A DNA stretch of 64,000 bases, taken from contig CAZAJF010000008.1 of the NCBI GenBank assembly GCA_964485395.1, positions 55,454 through 119,453 of the forward strand. Direction: 5' to 3'. Position 1 is the stretch's first letter. The number at the start of each line of letters is the position of its first letter. Origin of the DNA: JANNSO01 sp964485395 (GTDB lineage Bacteria; Spirochaetota; Spirochaetia; Treponematales; UBA12059). The notes beneath the pieces are model-generated. The model did not search any database and was not told the origin of the DNA. It worked only from the letters and a program-made list of their open reading frames with translations. This document shows positions 26,390 through 35,395 of the stretch, piece after piece. Made by a program: the position numbers and the translations under genes.

Positions 26390-27357
26390 CATCAACCCGG
26401 GACGCGTGGCTTCGAGCCGAAGAACGAAAAAGAACAATAACCGCATTCGCCCTGGTGGCCCTTCTTTACGCCCTCATATTCGCGGTCGTTTGGGCATTCA
26501 ACGCGTTCTCGATCAAGGAATTTTCAGACTTTTCCGGGCCCATAGTCGTACGTCTGGGAAAACCCGAAGGCAACTCCGAAACAAAACCGGAGGTTTCAAT
26601 GGACACAATCCCCGTAACTACGCCAATCGTACCTATAGAGCCCATCGTACCCGAATCTCCAAAAACCCAAGAGAGCCCTGCCCCCACGGTTCTCGTTCCG
26701 GATAAAATTCCTTCGCCGAACGCTCTTCCTTCCAAACCCGTTCAGACGCGCCCGCCCACACCCGTCACGCCTCCCCCCACCGCGCCAAGCGCGGTCCAGC
26801 CGGCTGCATCAATTCCCAATATCGTACTGAAAGGTTCCGAAGCGGGGAATTCCTACGACGTATCAGTGATGGGAAGCAAGGACAGCGTTCGCCGAGGAGG
26901 CTATGAGCCAATCAATCTTTTCATGCCTTTGCCAATTTTCGTGCCAAATGAGTTTTATCTGAAAATACCCGATTATCCCAAAATCCCTGGAACCGCCGCA
27001 GCCCGCAAGACAGAATTCGAAACGGTCTATGCAAGACAGGGAAACATCTGGCGCATGAAAATCGATAGCCAACCTGAATTCGCGCTCAGGCCCAGAATTT
27101 GGGTTATCCTTGAGGATGCTGGATTCGATATAGAAAATGCCGATTACAAAAACGGTAAGAATCTTCGACCCGTCACACTTCGCTTCAAAGTTGCGCCATA
27201 TACCCCAAACGCCGGCGCTCCGCTCCAAGAGGTAAGGATTTCTTCCAGCAGCGGGTATTCAGATATTGACGATGCCGTCCTTTTCGGCTTCCAGCGCGCA
27301 AAATTCTCCAATACCGGAAGTATCGCTATAGAAGGATCCTTTACATACCGGTTTTAA
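26386..27357 (+). CDS. TonB-like energy transducer
   Basis: The 323-aa protein has one N-terminal membrane helix (about 22-42), a Pro-rich periplasm-spanning region (about 65-145, many Pro-Thr and Pro-Pro steps) and a C-terminal domain (about 235-323) that fits a TonB C-terminal fold (VRISSSSGYSDIDDAVLFGFQRAKF). It should couple the ExbB-ExbD channel to outer-membrane receptors. No receptor gene is in the window. Start overlaps exbD by 4 bases. Confidence 0.85.
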   Translation: MTSTRDAWLRAEERKRTITAFALVALLYALIFAVVWAFNAFSIKEFSDFSGPIVVRLGKPEGNSETKPEVSMDTIPVTTPIVPIEPIVPESPKTQESPAPTVLVPDKIPSPNALPSKPVQTRPPTPVTPPPTAPSAVQPAASIPNIVLKGSEAGNSYDVSVMGSKDSVRRGGYEPINLFMPLPIFVPNEFYLKIPDYPKIPGTAAARKTEFETVYARQGNIWRMKIDSQPEFALRPRIWVILEDAGFDIENADYKNGKNLRPVTLRFKVAPYTPNAGAPLQEVRISSSSGYSDIDDAVLFGFQRAKFSNTGSIAIEGSFTYRF

Positions 27358-27563
27358 CGCATAATTCCCTGAATTGATTCCCTACTCACATGTGGATTTA
27401 AGCCCCAATTTTAGGCCTTAATTTTAGCCTTGATTTTGAGCCCTGTCCCCATCCTACCTCGAGCTCTGTCCCCATTCAATTTTTTTTATAAAAATTAATC
27501 CGTGTACAATCCAGAAACAAATGCTTATAATCCCTCCAATGTCTCTCTTTTCCGGAGGTATTC
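27358..27563 (+). other. Intergenic region with two dispersed repeats and a promoter
   Basis: Two inverted-orientation copies of the repeat lie at 27438-27450 (GAGCCCTGTCCCC) and 27461-27473 (GAGCTCTGTCCCC). A promoter follows: TGTACA (27503-27508), 17 bases, and TATAAT (27526-27531). No gene is seen. Confidence 0.65.
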
Positions 27564-28883
27564 GTGCCATATGTTCCTGTCCTCGTTCAAATACTTGTAA
27601 TATTCGCACTTGTCGTATTTGCCAGCGCAAAAAAAGTACATTTAGGATTGGCAGCCCTAGTAGGGGGCATCCTTTTTGCGATTTTTCAAGCTCTGTCCCC
27701 AAAACTCATCGCGCTTACCATAATTCAGGAAATCACCGATCCCGACACGCTCCTTCTGCTCGGTCTCATGGTTTTTATTATGGCTTTTTCCATCGCCATG
27801 AAAAAAGCAGGGGCGCTGGATGCTTTCAACGATGCAGTAAGGGCAATTACCCGTTCCAGCAATGCGGCTTTACCTATCGCCCCGCTATTGATCGGCACAT
27901 TACCGATGCCTGGGGGAGCAGTTCTTTCCGCTCCTCTTGTCGATGCGCTCGATCCCAATCGCAGCCAGGGCGGAGAACGGCTTTCAGCCATTAATTACTG
28001 GTTCAGGCATAATCTTGAACTCAGTTGGCCCTTATACCCGGCCTTTATCCTGACTTCGACTCTGGCGGATATTTCGGTAGGGAGACTGATCCTATTAAAT
28101 CTGTATGCCCCGATATGCCTTTTCGCGCTTGGCACGATTTTTATCATGAAACGAACACGACCCGGGAGCGTCGAGCTGAAGGCACTGGATCAAGCTCTGT
28201 CCCCAAATAAGGCCGGTTCCCGACTTTCCCTTGCCATCCGCGGATTTGCGCCTCTTGCGATAGTTTTAGGAACGTATGTCATACTTGACATCGTATGGAA
28301 ACTACAAGCCCCGCACTTCGGATTTTCCGGAAGAGTCAACGCTTTAACCGGCCGATTTTTCCCTATTTTAACAGGGCTGTCGGCCGGCTCGCTCTTCATT
28401 GTCTTTCGCAACGGCGATAAAACGATTTTTAAAAAATCGATCACTCCAGCCTCCATTAAAATGGTAGCCGTTATTGCGGGGATCCGCTGCTTTTCGGCGC
28501 TGCTTGAAACCGGCGGCGTTGCTTCTTCCGCGACAGCCGAACTTTCCGCCCTCGGGATTTCACCATTGATCGTCGCGGTATTGCTTCCATTCATCGCAGG
28601 TTTAATAACCGGAGTTGGTTTCGGATATGTAGGTTTGGCCTTCCCCATCGTTCTGGGCTTATTTTCGGCAGGGGGTAGTTTTCCGCAAGAAGCTGTCGTA
28701 GTGCTTTCCGGGGCAGCCGGTTACACAGGAATGATGCTGAGTCCTCTGCATGTGTGCATGGTGGTAAGTGCCGAGCATTTTGGCACGGGACCGGCTTCCA
28801 CCATTAAACGCATCGCTCTTCCACTTCTGTTTTTTTTCCTGATAGCGGTATTATATGTTATCTTGTTACGGAAGATTCTATAA
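27564..28883 (+). CDS. DUF401 family membrane protein (putative permease)
   Basis: The 439-aa protein has about ten hydrophobic helices and the DUF401 pattern (LPMPGGAVLSAPLVD, NYWFRHNLELSWPLYP, ETGGVASSATAELSALGI and GFGYVGLAFPIV). It resembles gluconate/H+ symporter-like folds, but the substrate is unknown. Start is GTG 27564, with CCGGAGG 7 bases upstream. Two in-frame copies of the dispersed repeat (27689-27700 and 28193-28204) each encode QALSP, in a loop and in a cytoplasmic linker, places that probably tolerate insertion. Confidence 0.87.
   Translation: MPYVPVLVQILVIFALVVFASAKKVHLGLAALVGGILFAIFQALSPKLIALTIIQEITDPDTLLLLGLMVFIMAFSIAMKKAGALDAFNDAVRAITRSSNAALPIAPLLIGTLPMPGGAVLSAPLVDALDPNRSQGGERLSAINYWFRHNLELSWPLYPAFILTSTLADISVGRLILLNLYAPICLFALGTIFIMKRTRPGSVELKALDQALSPNKAGSRLSLAIRGFAPLAIVLGTYVILDIVWKLQAPHFGFSGRVNALTGRFFPILTGLSAGSLFIVFRNGDKTIFKKSITPASIKMVAVIAGIRCFSALLETGGVASSATAELSALGISPLIVAVLLPFIAGLITGVGFGYVGLAFPIVLGLFSAGGSFPQEAVVVLSGAAGYTGMMLSPLHVCMVVSAEHFGTGPASTIKRIALPLLFFFLIAVLYVILLRKIL
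27689..27700 (-). repeat. Dispersed repeat copy inside the DUF401 gene
   Basis: AGCTCTGTCCCC, read in frame as ALSP. A second identical copy lies in the same gene and frame at 28193-28204. Confidence 0.7.
28193..28204 (-). repeat. Second dispersed repeat copy inside the DUF401 gene
   Basis: AGCTCTGTCCCC, again read as ALSP and preceded by the same CAA codon as the 27689 copy. Confidence 0.7.
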
Positions 28884-28916
28884 ATTGGTCTTAGGGGTTT
28901 AAAAGGAAGGTCCTGG

Positions 28917-30446
28917 ATGCAAGTAGACATGCTCGTTCTGATTGCCTTATTAACGGGTGCCGGAAGCTGCGCGACGCTTGCCGTACTCGGCTTCATTCAA
29001 GCCCTAAAAAAGCAGGGGTCGTGCTGGTTTGCCTTGCTGTGCGTATGCTTCTTTTTGTACGCCGGAGGATACGCGCTCGAACTCAAATCGCAGACACTCG
29101 AACAAGTGCTGTTTCTCATCCGGATTGAGTACATCGGCATTGCGTTTTTACCGGCATTCTGGATGTTGATAGTCCGGGATTATGGAGGCGGGTTTCGGTT
29201 CAAGGTTCCCGCGCCTGTCTTTTTCGTCATCCCGGTCATAACGTATACGCTGGTCTTGCTGCAAAACATGCATTCTTTATTCTATATCGATCCCGTCATC
29301 AGATTTCAATATGGATTGACATTCCTGGATTTCGGGAAAGGACCATGGTATTTCGTCCAAATCGTTTATCTTGAAGTAGCCCTTATAATTGGAACCATCG
29401 TTTTTCTCAAAGGTGTGATAACACAAAAGATCTACCGTAGAAAACAAGCGCTTTGCTTCCTTCTCGGCTCATTGCTTCCTTGGCTTGGAAACATCCTGTA
29501 TCTCTTCAAACTGACTCCCCATGGGATAGATTTGTCTCCTCTGGCCTTAGTGGCGGCAGCCCCGCTCTTTGCATGGGGATTCACGCGATTCCGCCTGCAT
29601 GACCTCCTCCCTCTCGCACGCGACAGTATCTTCGAGCAGATGGGAGACGCGCTGCTCGTGGCGGATGCCTTGGGCACTATCGTGGATTATAATAAAAAAG
29701 CCTCGGATCTCCTGCCTGCGTTAACGGGCAGAAATGATAAAGCTGTCATCACCGTTTACGATGTCCTCAATCCTTTTCTTATGAATAAAGAGCTGCCCTT
29801 ACCTTCGGAACCGCCGCTTGCCTTCCAAATATTCACCGATCAGGGAGAAAAGAATTATACCGTCGCAGCCACGATCCTATTGAACAAGGATGGCAGCTTA
29901 ATGGGTACGATCTACCGCTTGAGCGACATTAGCGACCAAGTGGCGCTCAACGCGAAACTCGTACATTTGGCCTCAACTGACGAGCTGACGGGGCTGATGA
30001 ACCGCCGCAGTTTTTTTGAGCGCGGTCGCCTAGAACTGGAGCGCGCACGGCGCTACGGCAGACCTTTCAGCGTCGCCATCATGGACTTAAACGCTTTCAA
30101 GACGATCAACGACATGCACGGGCACAGCATCGGCGACAAGGCTCTCTGTCTGGTAAGTCAATTATGCGCCGGCGCTCTCCGCACCTGCGACTTTATCGGC
30201 AGATACGGAGGCGATGAATTCGTCTTCGCATTTCCCGAGACCAACGAGGACGACGTCAAGGCTGTCGTGGGAAAACTCCGCCAGTTGGTATGCAGCGCAA
30301 CGGTCAATTCAGGCACATTGATCATTACGCTATCAGCAAGCATAGGAACCGCCACGGCTTTCGGACCCGAACTTCCAGAACTGGAAGAGCTTCTTTCCAT
30401 CGCGGATAAACGAATGTATTTCGCGAAGGGACGCGATCAACGCTAA
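28917..30446 (+). CDS. Membrane diguanylate cyclase (7TM sensor, PAS, GGDEF)
   Basis: The 509-aa protein begins with about seven membrane helices (residues 1-225) like the HisKA_7TM sensor region, followed by a PAS-like domain (about 235-345) and a GGDEF domain (about 350-509). The active site YGGDEF is intact and an RxxD motif five residues before it (RTCD) matches the c-di-GMP inhibitory site. It is therefore predicted to make c-di-GMP with product feedback. GGAAGG precedes the ATG, and a hairpin terminator follows. Input signal unknown. Confidence 0.93.
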   Translation: MQVDMLVLIALLTGAGSCATLAVLGFIQALKKQGSCWFALLCVCFFLYAGGYALELKSQTLEQVLFLIRIEYIGIAFLPAFWMLIVRDYGGGFRFKVPAPVFFVIPVITYTLVLLQNMHSLFYIDPVIRFQYGLTFLDFGKGPWYFVQIVYLEVALIIGTIVFLKGVITQKIYRRKQALCFLLGSLLPWLGNILYLFKLTPHGIDLSPLALVAAAPLFAWGFTRFRLHDLLPLARDSIFEQMGDALLVADALGTIVDYNKKASDLLPALTGRNDKAVITVYDVLNPFLMNKELPLPSEPPLAFQIFTDQGEKNYTVAATILLNKDGSLMGTIYRLSDISDQVALNAKLVHLASTDELTGLMNRRSFFERGRLELERARRYGRPFSVAIMDLNAFKTINDMHGHSIGDKALCLVSQLCAGALRTCDFIGRYGGDEFVFAFPETNEDDVKAVVGKLRQLVCSATVNSGTLIITLSASIGTATAFGPELPELEELLSIADKRMYFAKGRDQR

Positions 30447-30477
30447 AAAACCGCTTACCTTTACGGCAAGCGGTTTT
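30447..30477. terminator. Bidirectional terminator between convergent genes
   Basis: Perfect 10-base arms (AAAACCGCTT, AAGCGGTTTT) with an 11-base loop have A-tracts on the left and T-tracts on the right, so they can act on both converging transcripts. Confidence 0.82.
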
Positions 30478-30495
30478 CCAATCAGTCTTCCTGGT

Positions 30496-31761
30496 TTATT
30501 TTTTCTCGCTTTTCCTATCGACGGTTTCAGGCTTGGATACGCTTTCCAATGCGGCCGCGACCATGTCGTTTCTGGCGGACATTACGGCATTCGGGTGAAT
30601 CGCCGAAATGGGGGCATGTTCGCCGCCTGCTCCGGTGAGCACGGATACGTGCGTCGCAGGATACTTTGCGAGCATTCCCGCAAACGGCACAAACAGCTTT
30701 TCGAAATTGTCGATTATCCAAGCCCGCCTCGCCTCGCCACCGGCTTCCTGCATGGTTTTCAGCGTAACGGCCAATTGGTTAAGCTCCGCTTGCGCGACGC
30801 CTCTCCATTGAGCCACGTCCGCCTTCGCGACGAGCACCGCATTTTCGCTGGTGGCGATGGACGGAGTGATGACTTCAGCCTTGTATTTATTTTTCAACAT
30901 CTCTATGTTTTGCTTCTCCGCCTCGACCTGCCCCTTGATGCCCGAAACGCGGGCGCGGGCATTGGCAGCTTCCTGCTCCACACCGACTTTTTGCCGCTGG
31001 GATTCCTGGGCCATGCGTACGCGCACGTCCGCCCGAAGACGCTCAAGTTCGTTTTTCAGGTTCTTCACTTCGGTTTCGGCGCGCCTCGCTTCGGCTTGCT
31101 CGGCGCTAGCGGCCTTGGCCTCCGCTTGAGCTTGGCGAGCCTTGGTCTCCGCATTGGTCGACTGGATGCGCTTGAGCAGCGCCATGTACAGATCCGGCTC
31201 CTCGACGCCGGGCAGCCGGTGGTCGTCCACGTCGGCGATATTCATGGTCGTAATCTCAAGCCCAATATTCTCAAGGTCGTTCTTGCATACGTTGATCATC
31301 TTTGCGACGAGCGTATCCTTGTCCTTCATGACCTGTTCGGGCGTCATGCTGGCGATGGAGTCCCGGAGATGTCCTTCGATGATGTCGCTCGCGACGCGAC
31401 GCAGATTGTCGCGATTCGCGGCCAGCGAGAGGATCCTCGTTACCGCATGGCTGCGCCCTACTTCATTGCTCGCGATTGCGAAGGAAACCGTCGACTTTAC
31501 GTTGAGCGGGACGATGCCCGCTGCCAGCGCGGAATCGACGACGACCTCGATGGTCACGGGCGTCAAGTCAAATTTGTTAAATTTTTGTAATAACGGGATA
31601 ATGAAGGCCCGGCCGCCCGAGAGCGTCCTGAACCCTTTGTTCCCGCCGGAACCGGCGACCACGCCCAGTTCGTTGCCGCCGACGATTTTCATATTGGTAA
31701 GCAGTTGGAATAAAACGGTAATTCCGACCAGGCCGCCGAGGGCCAGCACAAAAGCTATCAT
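30496..31761 (-). CDS. SPFH-domain (flotillin/stomatin-like) membrane protein, second copy
   Basis: The 421-aa protein has an N-terminal membrane helix (about 2-22), an SPFH domain (about 25-200) and a long coiled coil rich in Ala, Glu, Gln and Lys (about 200-330), then a short Gly-containing tail. SPFH proteins form large membrane-attached cages that organise lipid domains or guard proteases. Start ATG 31761 overlaps the end of the preceding SPFH gene by 4 bases. It is the last gene of a three-gene unit. Confidence 0.88.
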   Translation of the reverse strand: MIAFVLALGGLVGITVLFQLLTNMKIVGGNELGVVAGSGGNKGFRTLSGGRAFIIPLLQKFNKFDLTPVTIEVVVDSALAAGIVPLNVKSTVSFAIASNEVGRSHAVTRILSLAANRDNLRRVASDIIEGHLRDSIASMTPEQVMKDKDTLVAKMINVCKNDLENIGLEITTMNIADVDDHRLPGVEEPDLYMALLKRIQSTNAETKARQAQAEAKAASAEQAEARRAETEVKNLKNELERLRADVRVRMAQESQRQKVGVEQEAANARARVSGIKGQVEAEKQNIEMLKNKYKAEVITPSIATSENAVLVAKADVAQWRGVAQAELNQLAVTLKTMQEAGGEARRAWIIDNFEKLFVPFAGMLAKYPATHVSVLTGAGGEHAPISAIHPNAVMSARNDMVAAALESVSKPETVDRKSEKK

Positions 31762-33089
31762 TTGGCAGCTCCTTTCATCGCGTCGGGCATGGCGAGGGCT
31801 TTTACGTCAACGCCGAAGGCCTCGGTAAAGGTATGAAGAAAGTCGGCGAAAGCGCGCGGGCCGCGATTTACAGCTCCGGAAAAACCTTCCTGGTCGTTCA
31901 TCACGACGAGATTGTCCACGGAACCATGCTCGATGGCGGCAAGATAGGACTCGAACAAGGCAGGCAACTTTTGCTGCAGGAACATGACGCTGGACGCGTC
32001 ATCGCCATACTCGCCCAAAAGCTTCGCCTTGAACTTCAGTATTTCATTGCGGGCGGATTCTCGGATTCCCACCGCCTGGCTTTCGCCGTCGGCGACCATG
32101 CGAGCGGATTCCTCGCGTGCTTCCGCGCCCAGCGTCACCGAAGACATGTTTTTCAGTTTCTGCAACTCGATCAACTCGGCCTGGACGGCGGACTCGCCCG
32201 CGTTTTTAGATTCGGCTATAGCCTGATCCGCCATCAGCCTCGCGCCTTCCACGAGTCCGGCCGATTCCCTGCGGTACACTTCAAGTTCCTGGCGGGCCAG
32301 GATTATAGCTTCGTCCGCCTGGGATTTTGCCACTTCTATATGTTTGCGAGCCTCGCTTTCAGCCTGATCCGCGATGGCATGCAACCGGGATTCCTCGATT
32401 TCAACTTGACGGCGCTTCTCCGCCAATGTTTTTTGGGCAAGGTTCGCGATATAGTTCGAGGTGTCCCATATTTTCTGCAGGGAGACCGAAACGACCTTCA
32501 TGCCGAAAGACCGGAGATCGGAGTTAATATCTGTTAACAGCTCTGCCCGGAACTGGGCCCGTTCGCCCATATCCACATGGTCTTCCTGACCTTCGGCGAC
32601 TTCTTCCATCCCGATAGCCTGAAGCGGCGTCGCCTTGTTCAGCGCGCCGCGGAAATTTCCCACGAGCGTCTGTTGCACTTGGTCGTAAATCTGCTTGTTA
32701 TCCTTGCCCATGAGCCGCTCGACCGCGCTGTACAACATGGCGTCATCGTCGTCGTCTATACATACGCAGGCCGTGGCATCCGCGCCTACGGTAATGCCGT
32801 TCGCGCTGTTTACGCCTTCCACGCGCACATTGACCGGGAATACTCCCAGGTCGAGGCTGCCCATGGATTGAAAATACGGAATCACGAGAGTGCGACCGCG
32901 ATCCACCGAGAAACCGAAGGTTCGGCCTTTATGCGTGGTCTTGCGCCCCGTAACCACGAGTATCCTATCCGGAGACGCGACGCGGATAGTCGCCTTCAAC
33001 AGCGCCACCAAGGCGATAAAGGCCACTACGCCCAAACCACCGAAAAGCAGCCCTGAAGCATTCGCGAATACTTCCTTGATAAATTCCAT
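31758..33089 (-). CDS. SPFH-domain (flotillin/stomatin-like) membrane protein, first copy
   Basis: The 443-aa protein has an N-terminal membrane helix (about 12-32), an SPFH domain (about 35-215) and an extended Ala/Glu/Arg/Lys-rich coiled coil (about 215-345), followed by a C-terminal region. Its divergence from the second copy suggests a hetero-oligomeric cage. AAAGGAGGG precedes ATG 33089. It is co-transcribed downstream of the His-rich NfeD-like gene. Confidence 0.9.
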   Translation of the reverse strand: MEFIKEVFANASGLLFGGLGVVAFIALVALLKATIRVASPDRILVVTGRKTTHKGRTFGFSVDRGRTLVIPYFQSMGSLDLGVFPVNVRVEGVNSANGITVGADATACVCIDDDDDAMLYSAVERLMGKDNKQIYDQVQQTLVGNFRGALNKATPLQAIGMEEVAEGQEDHVDMGERAQFRAELLTDINSDLRSFGMKVVSVSLQKIWDTSNYIANLAQKTLAEKRRQVEIEESRLHAIADQAESEARKHIEVAKSQADEAIILARQELEVYRRESAGLVEGARLMADQAIAESKNAGESAVQAELIELQKLKNMSSVTLGAEAREESARMVADGESQAVGIRESARNEILKFKAKLLGEYGDDASSVMFLQQKLPALFESYLAAIEHGSVDNLVVMNDQEGFSGAVNRGPRAFADFLHTFTEAFGVDVKALAMPDAMKGAAK

Positions 33090-33128
33090 AGAACAGACCC
33101 TCCTTTTACAAAATCACAAATAAAGTTT

Positions 33129-33878
33129 CTATAACTCCGATTCAATCCAATAACAGTCGTCGGTATAATCGACGATTCGCACCGAGGCCCCTTTTTTCAG
33201 GGCGAGCTGCGGATCTTTGGCCCGCACGAACAGCTCCGTCTCAAGATCCGCATGCCGGACTATTGCCTTGCCCATCGCCCCTGGCAATACCGAAACGCTG
33301 ACCACGGCCGTCTCCATGAGGAATTCCTCCGGCTTAACCGAGGAATCCAAGTCCTTTCGAATGAAGGAACGAAGGAATCTGGCGAAAATCATTATGAAGA
33401 TTCCGGCTCCTGCACTCCAAAGGAGACTTGGAATCGCGGATACTTTGGTCAATAGGGCAAACAGTCCGGTAAGGCCCGCTCCCAGGCTGAAGTAGACGCC
33501 AGAACGCAAAACCCCGAGTGTTTTAGCGACTAGTTTCGTACCAGCGTCGGCCGAAGACACGAATGAACCGGAGTGGGACCCATGAGTCGCAACATGATGA
33601 CCGGCCCCATCATGGGTATCATGGGACGAATTATCGCTGGCTGAGTCATGGTGTCCACTATCATGGCCAAGTGCCAATCCGGCATCATCATGATGCCCAC
33701 CAGCGTGACCGGCATCGTGCCCCCCACCGTGATCGGCGTCATGGCTTCCATCTCCGTCGTGGCCATGTCCTCCGGAGGCTGAACCCGAGAAATGATCGAA
33801 TATCCCAAAAAGGTCCACTACAGTTACCCCGACGCCGAAAGCCGCAAGGGCAGAATATAAAATGAATAGATTGTTCAT
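33129..33878 (-). CDS. His-rich NfeD-like membrane protein (SPFH operon partner)
   Basis: The 249-aa protein has an N-terminal hydrophobic segment (about 5-27), then a His/Asp/Gly-rich stretch (residues 38-102) holding 17 His, two more membrane segments (about 115-165) and a C-terminal OB-fold-like NfeD domain (about 180-249). NfeD partners are commonly encoded with SPFH proteins. The His-rich segment looks like a Zn, Ni or Cu binding loop and is not usual for the family. ATG 33878 is chosen rather than an in-frame upstream ATG because the promoter -10 box lies between them. Confidence 0.8.
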   Translation of the reverse strand: MNNLFILYSALAAFGVGVTVVDLFGIFDHFSGSASGGHGHDGDGSHDADHGGGHDAGHAGGHHDDAGLALGHDSGHHDSASDNSSHDTHDGAGHHVATHGSHSGSFVSSADAGTKLVAKTLGVLRSGVYFSLGAGLTGLFALLTKVSAIPSLLWSAGAGIFIMIFARFLRSFIRKDLDSSVKPEEFLMETAVVSVSVLPGAMGKAIVRHADLETELFVRAKDPQLALKKGASVRIVDYTDDCYWIESEL

Positions 33879-33887
33879 ACTCGTTGC

Positions 33888-33916
33888 AGTATGCATGTAA
33901 AAAAGAAACTTGACAA
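33888..33916 (-). promoter_or_regulatory. Promoter of the NfeD-SPFH operon
   Basis: On the minus strand: TTGTCA, a 17-base spacer, CATACT and only 9 bases to ATG 33878, with no Shine-Dalgarno sequence. Confidence 0.65.
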
Positions 33917-33949
33917 GGAATTACGATATGAGCGCTATTTCGGGATTTA

Positions 33950-35203
33950 TCACCCGAACGTGCATATCCGATTTCGCCCCGATTGCTTCGCGAAATACAT
34001 CGCGGCATCGGATTCCCGCAGTAGCGTTTCGGCCCAAACGTCCAGGCCGCTTCGGGAAGCGATGCCGACGGATACGGTTATGGACAGATCGATCGCATAA
34101 AGAGGTAATTCAGCCACGCCCTTTACAAACCGTTCCGCTAAGGTTTTAGCCTCCGCCATTCCCGTCATGGGTATCAGCATGATAAATTCATCACCGCCCA
34201 AACGCGCAAAAACATCACCCTTCCGCGTCGCAGCCTTGCCGATTCTCGCGATATCCTTTAGAACTTGATCGCCCGCATCATGGCCAAATTGATCGTTCAC
34301 CGGCTTAAAATGATCAAGGTCTATCATAAGCACGGAAACGCTCGCCGAAGGATCATCCGGGCTGATCGAGGCATGCGCCCGCGCATATGAACAGGCATTT
34401 TCCAGTTTTTTCATAAAAGCGCGCCGATTGGCTATGCCCGTCAAGGGATCGGTTTCCGCAAGGGAAAGAAGCTCGTCCTGTTCCTGCATCAGATAGCTGA
34501 TATCCGTTAAAAAACCATTGATGCACAATTCCGTATCCCTGGGATTTCGAAGCAGGATCGCATTCGCGCTCACCCAGATCAAACTTCCATGTTTTTTTTT
34601 AAGGCATAATCTCTCGTTGCTGATAGAGCAATTCGCCTTGATTTTTTCGATAAATTTTACTCTATCCGCTGGATCTGCATACGCGGCAGAGGCGAGGTCG
34701 AGACAAACGCTCCCAGGACGGTAATCATACCCTAAAAGATCCGAAAATCCCTTGTTATGTGAAATTAATTTGCCATCCAAGCGACTCTGATAGACGGCAA
34801 TCGGAGAATTTTCAAACAACTTTCTATAGAATCGATCCTCAATGGCCTTGTTAAAACTCAAATTTAAATAAACCAAATCATCATCACTATCCGACTTAAA
34901 AAGCAATTGTGAACGAGCGCCTTGTTCTTCTGATCGCTTGAAATAATCAGTCATCATACGAATCTTGCGCTTTACTCGCCAGAACAGGCTACCACTGATA
35001 ATTAAAACAGCGATGCCCGGTAAAAACAAAACCCCAAAACGTAGCAGATCGCTTGATATTGTAGATATGTCGCTTGTTTTCTGGAACAGAGCCCTGTCCC
35101 CAAAGTAAAAAATCAGGGGAGAAATGGCCAGCCAGGCAGAAATGATAAAACTGATATTCTCGATTCTGGAAAGCCTAATTTTTGGCCTTCTCCTGGATTG
35201 CAT
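33950..35203 (-). CDS. Membrane diguanylate cyclase with PAS domain
   Basis: The 417-aa protein has two membrane helices near the N-terminus (about 10-30 and 45-70), a PAS-like domain (about 120-235) and a GGDEF domain (about 245-417). The catalytic LGGDEF and an RKGD inhibitory-site motif five residues before it are intact, predicting active, feedback-inhibited c-di-GMP synthesis. ATG 35203 has AGGAG just upstream; an in-frame ATG at 35287 lies within the promoter. A dispersed repeat at 35089-35101 encodes GDRA in the loop between the two helices. Its promoter is head to head with the ferritin promoter. Confidence 0.9.
   Translation of the reverse strand: MQSRRRPKIRLSRIENISFIISAWLAISPLIFYFGDRALFQKTSDISTISSDLLRFGVLFLPGIAVLIISGSLFWRVKRKIRMMTDYFKRSEEQGARSQLLFKSDSDDDLVYLNLSFNKAIEDRFYRKLFENSPIAVYQSRLDGKLISHNKGFSDLLGYDYRPGSVCLDLASAAYADPADRVKFIEKIKANCSISNERLCLKKKHGSLIWVSANAILLRNPRDTELCINGFLTDISYLMQEQDELLSLAETDPLTGIANRRAFMKKLENACSYARAHASISPDDPSASVSVLMIDLDHFKPVNDQFGHDAGDQVLKDIARIGKAATRKGDVFARLGGDEFIMLIPMTGMAEAKTLAERFVKGVAELPLYAIDLSITVSVGIASRSGLDVWAETLLRESDAAMYFAKQSGRNRICTFG
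35089..35101 (-). repeat. Dispersed repeat copy inside the diguanylate cyclase gene
   Basis: GGGGACAGGGCTC on the minus strand, read in frame as GDRA, in the region that links the two membrane helices. Confidence 0.72.
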
Positions 35204-35275
35204 GCAAACTCCTATCAAAAACGAGTAAAACCATGAAACCGAGAAAATTCCATAAAGATTTTCATAGTTCCTAAA

Positions 35276-35304
35276 ATGATAGAGCATCCATATAAATGCG
35301 TCAA
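35276..35304 (-). promoter_or_regulatory. Promoter of the diguanylate cyclase gene
   Basis: On the minus strand: TTGACG (35304-35299), 17 bases and TATCAT (35281-35276). It is divergent from the ferritin promoter. Confidence 0.65.
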
Positions 35305-35306
35305 AT

Positions 35307-35335
35307 TTGAATTTCCAACGTAGATTAATTATATT
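35307..35335 (+). promoter_or_regulatory. Promoter of the ferritin gene
   Basis: TTGAAT (35307-35312), 17 bases and TATATT (35330-35335). The two -35 boxes of the divergent pair share the palindrome TCAAATTTGA (35301-35310). Confidence 0.65.
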
Positions 35336-35395
35336 TGACCAACCGGTATGAGAGACTATCGGAAAAGCAAACTTTTTCGTTTTAAGGAGCGTGTT

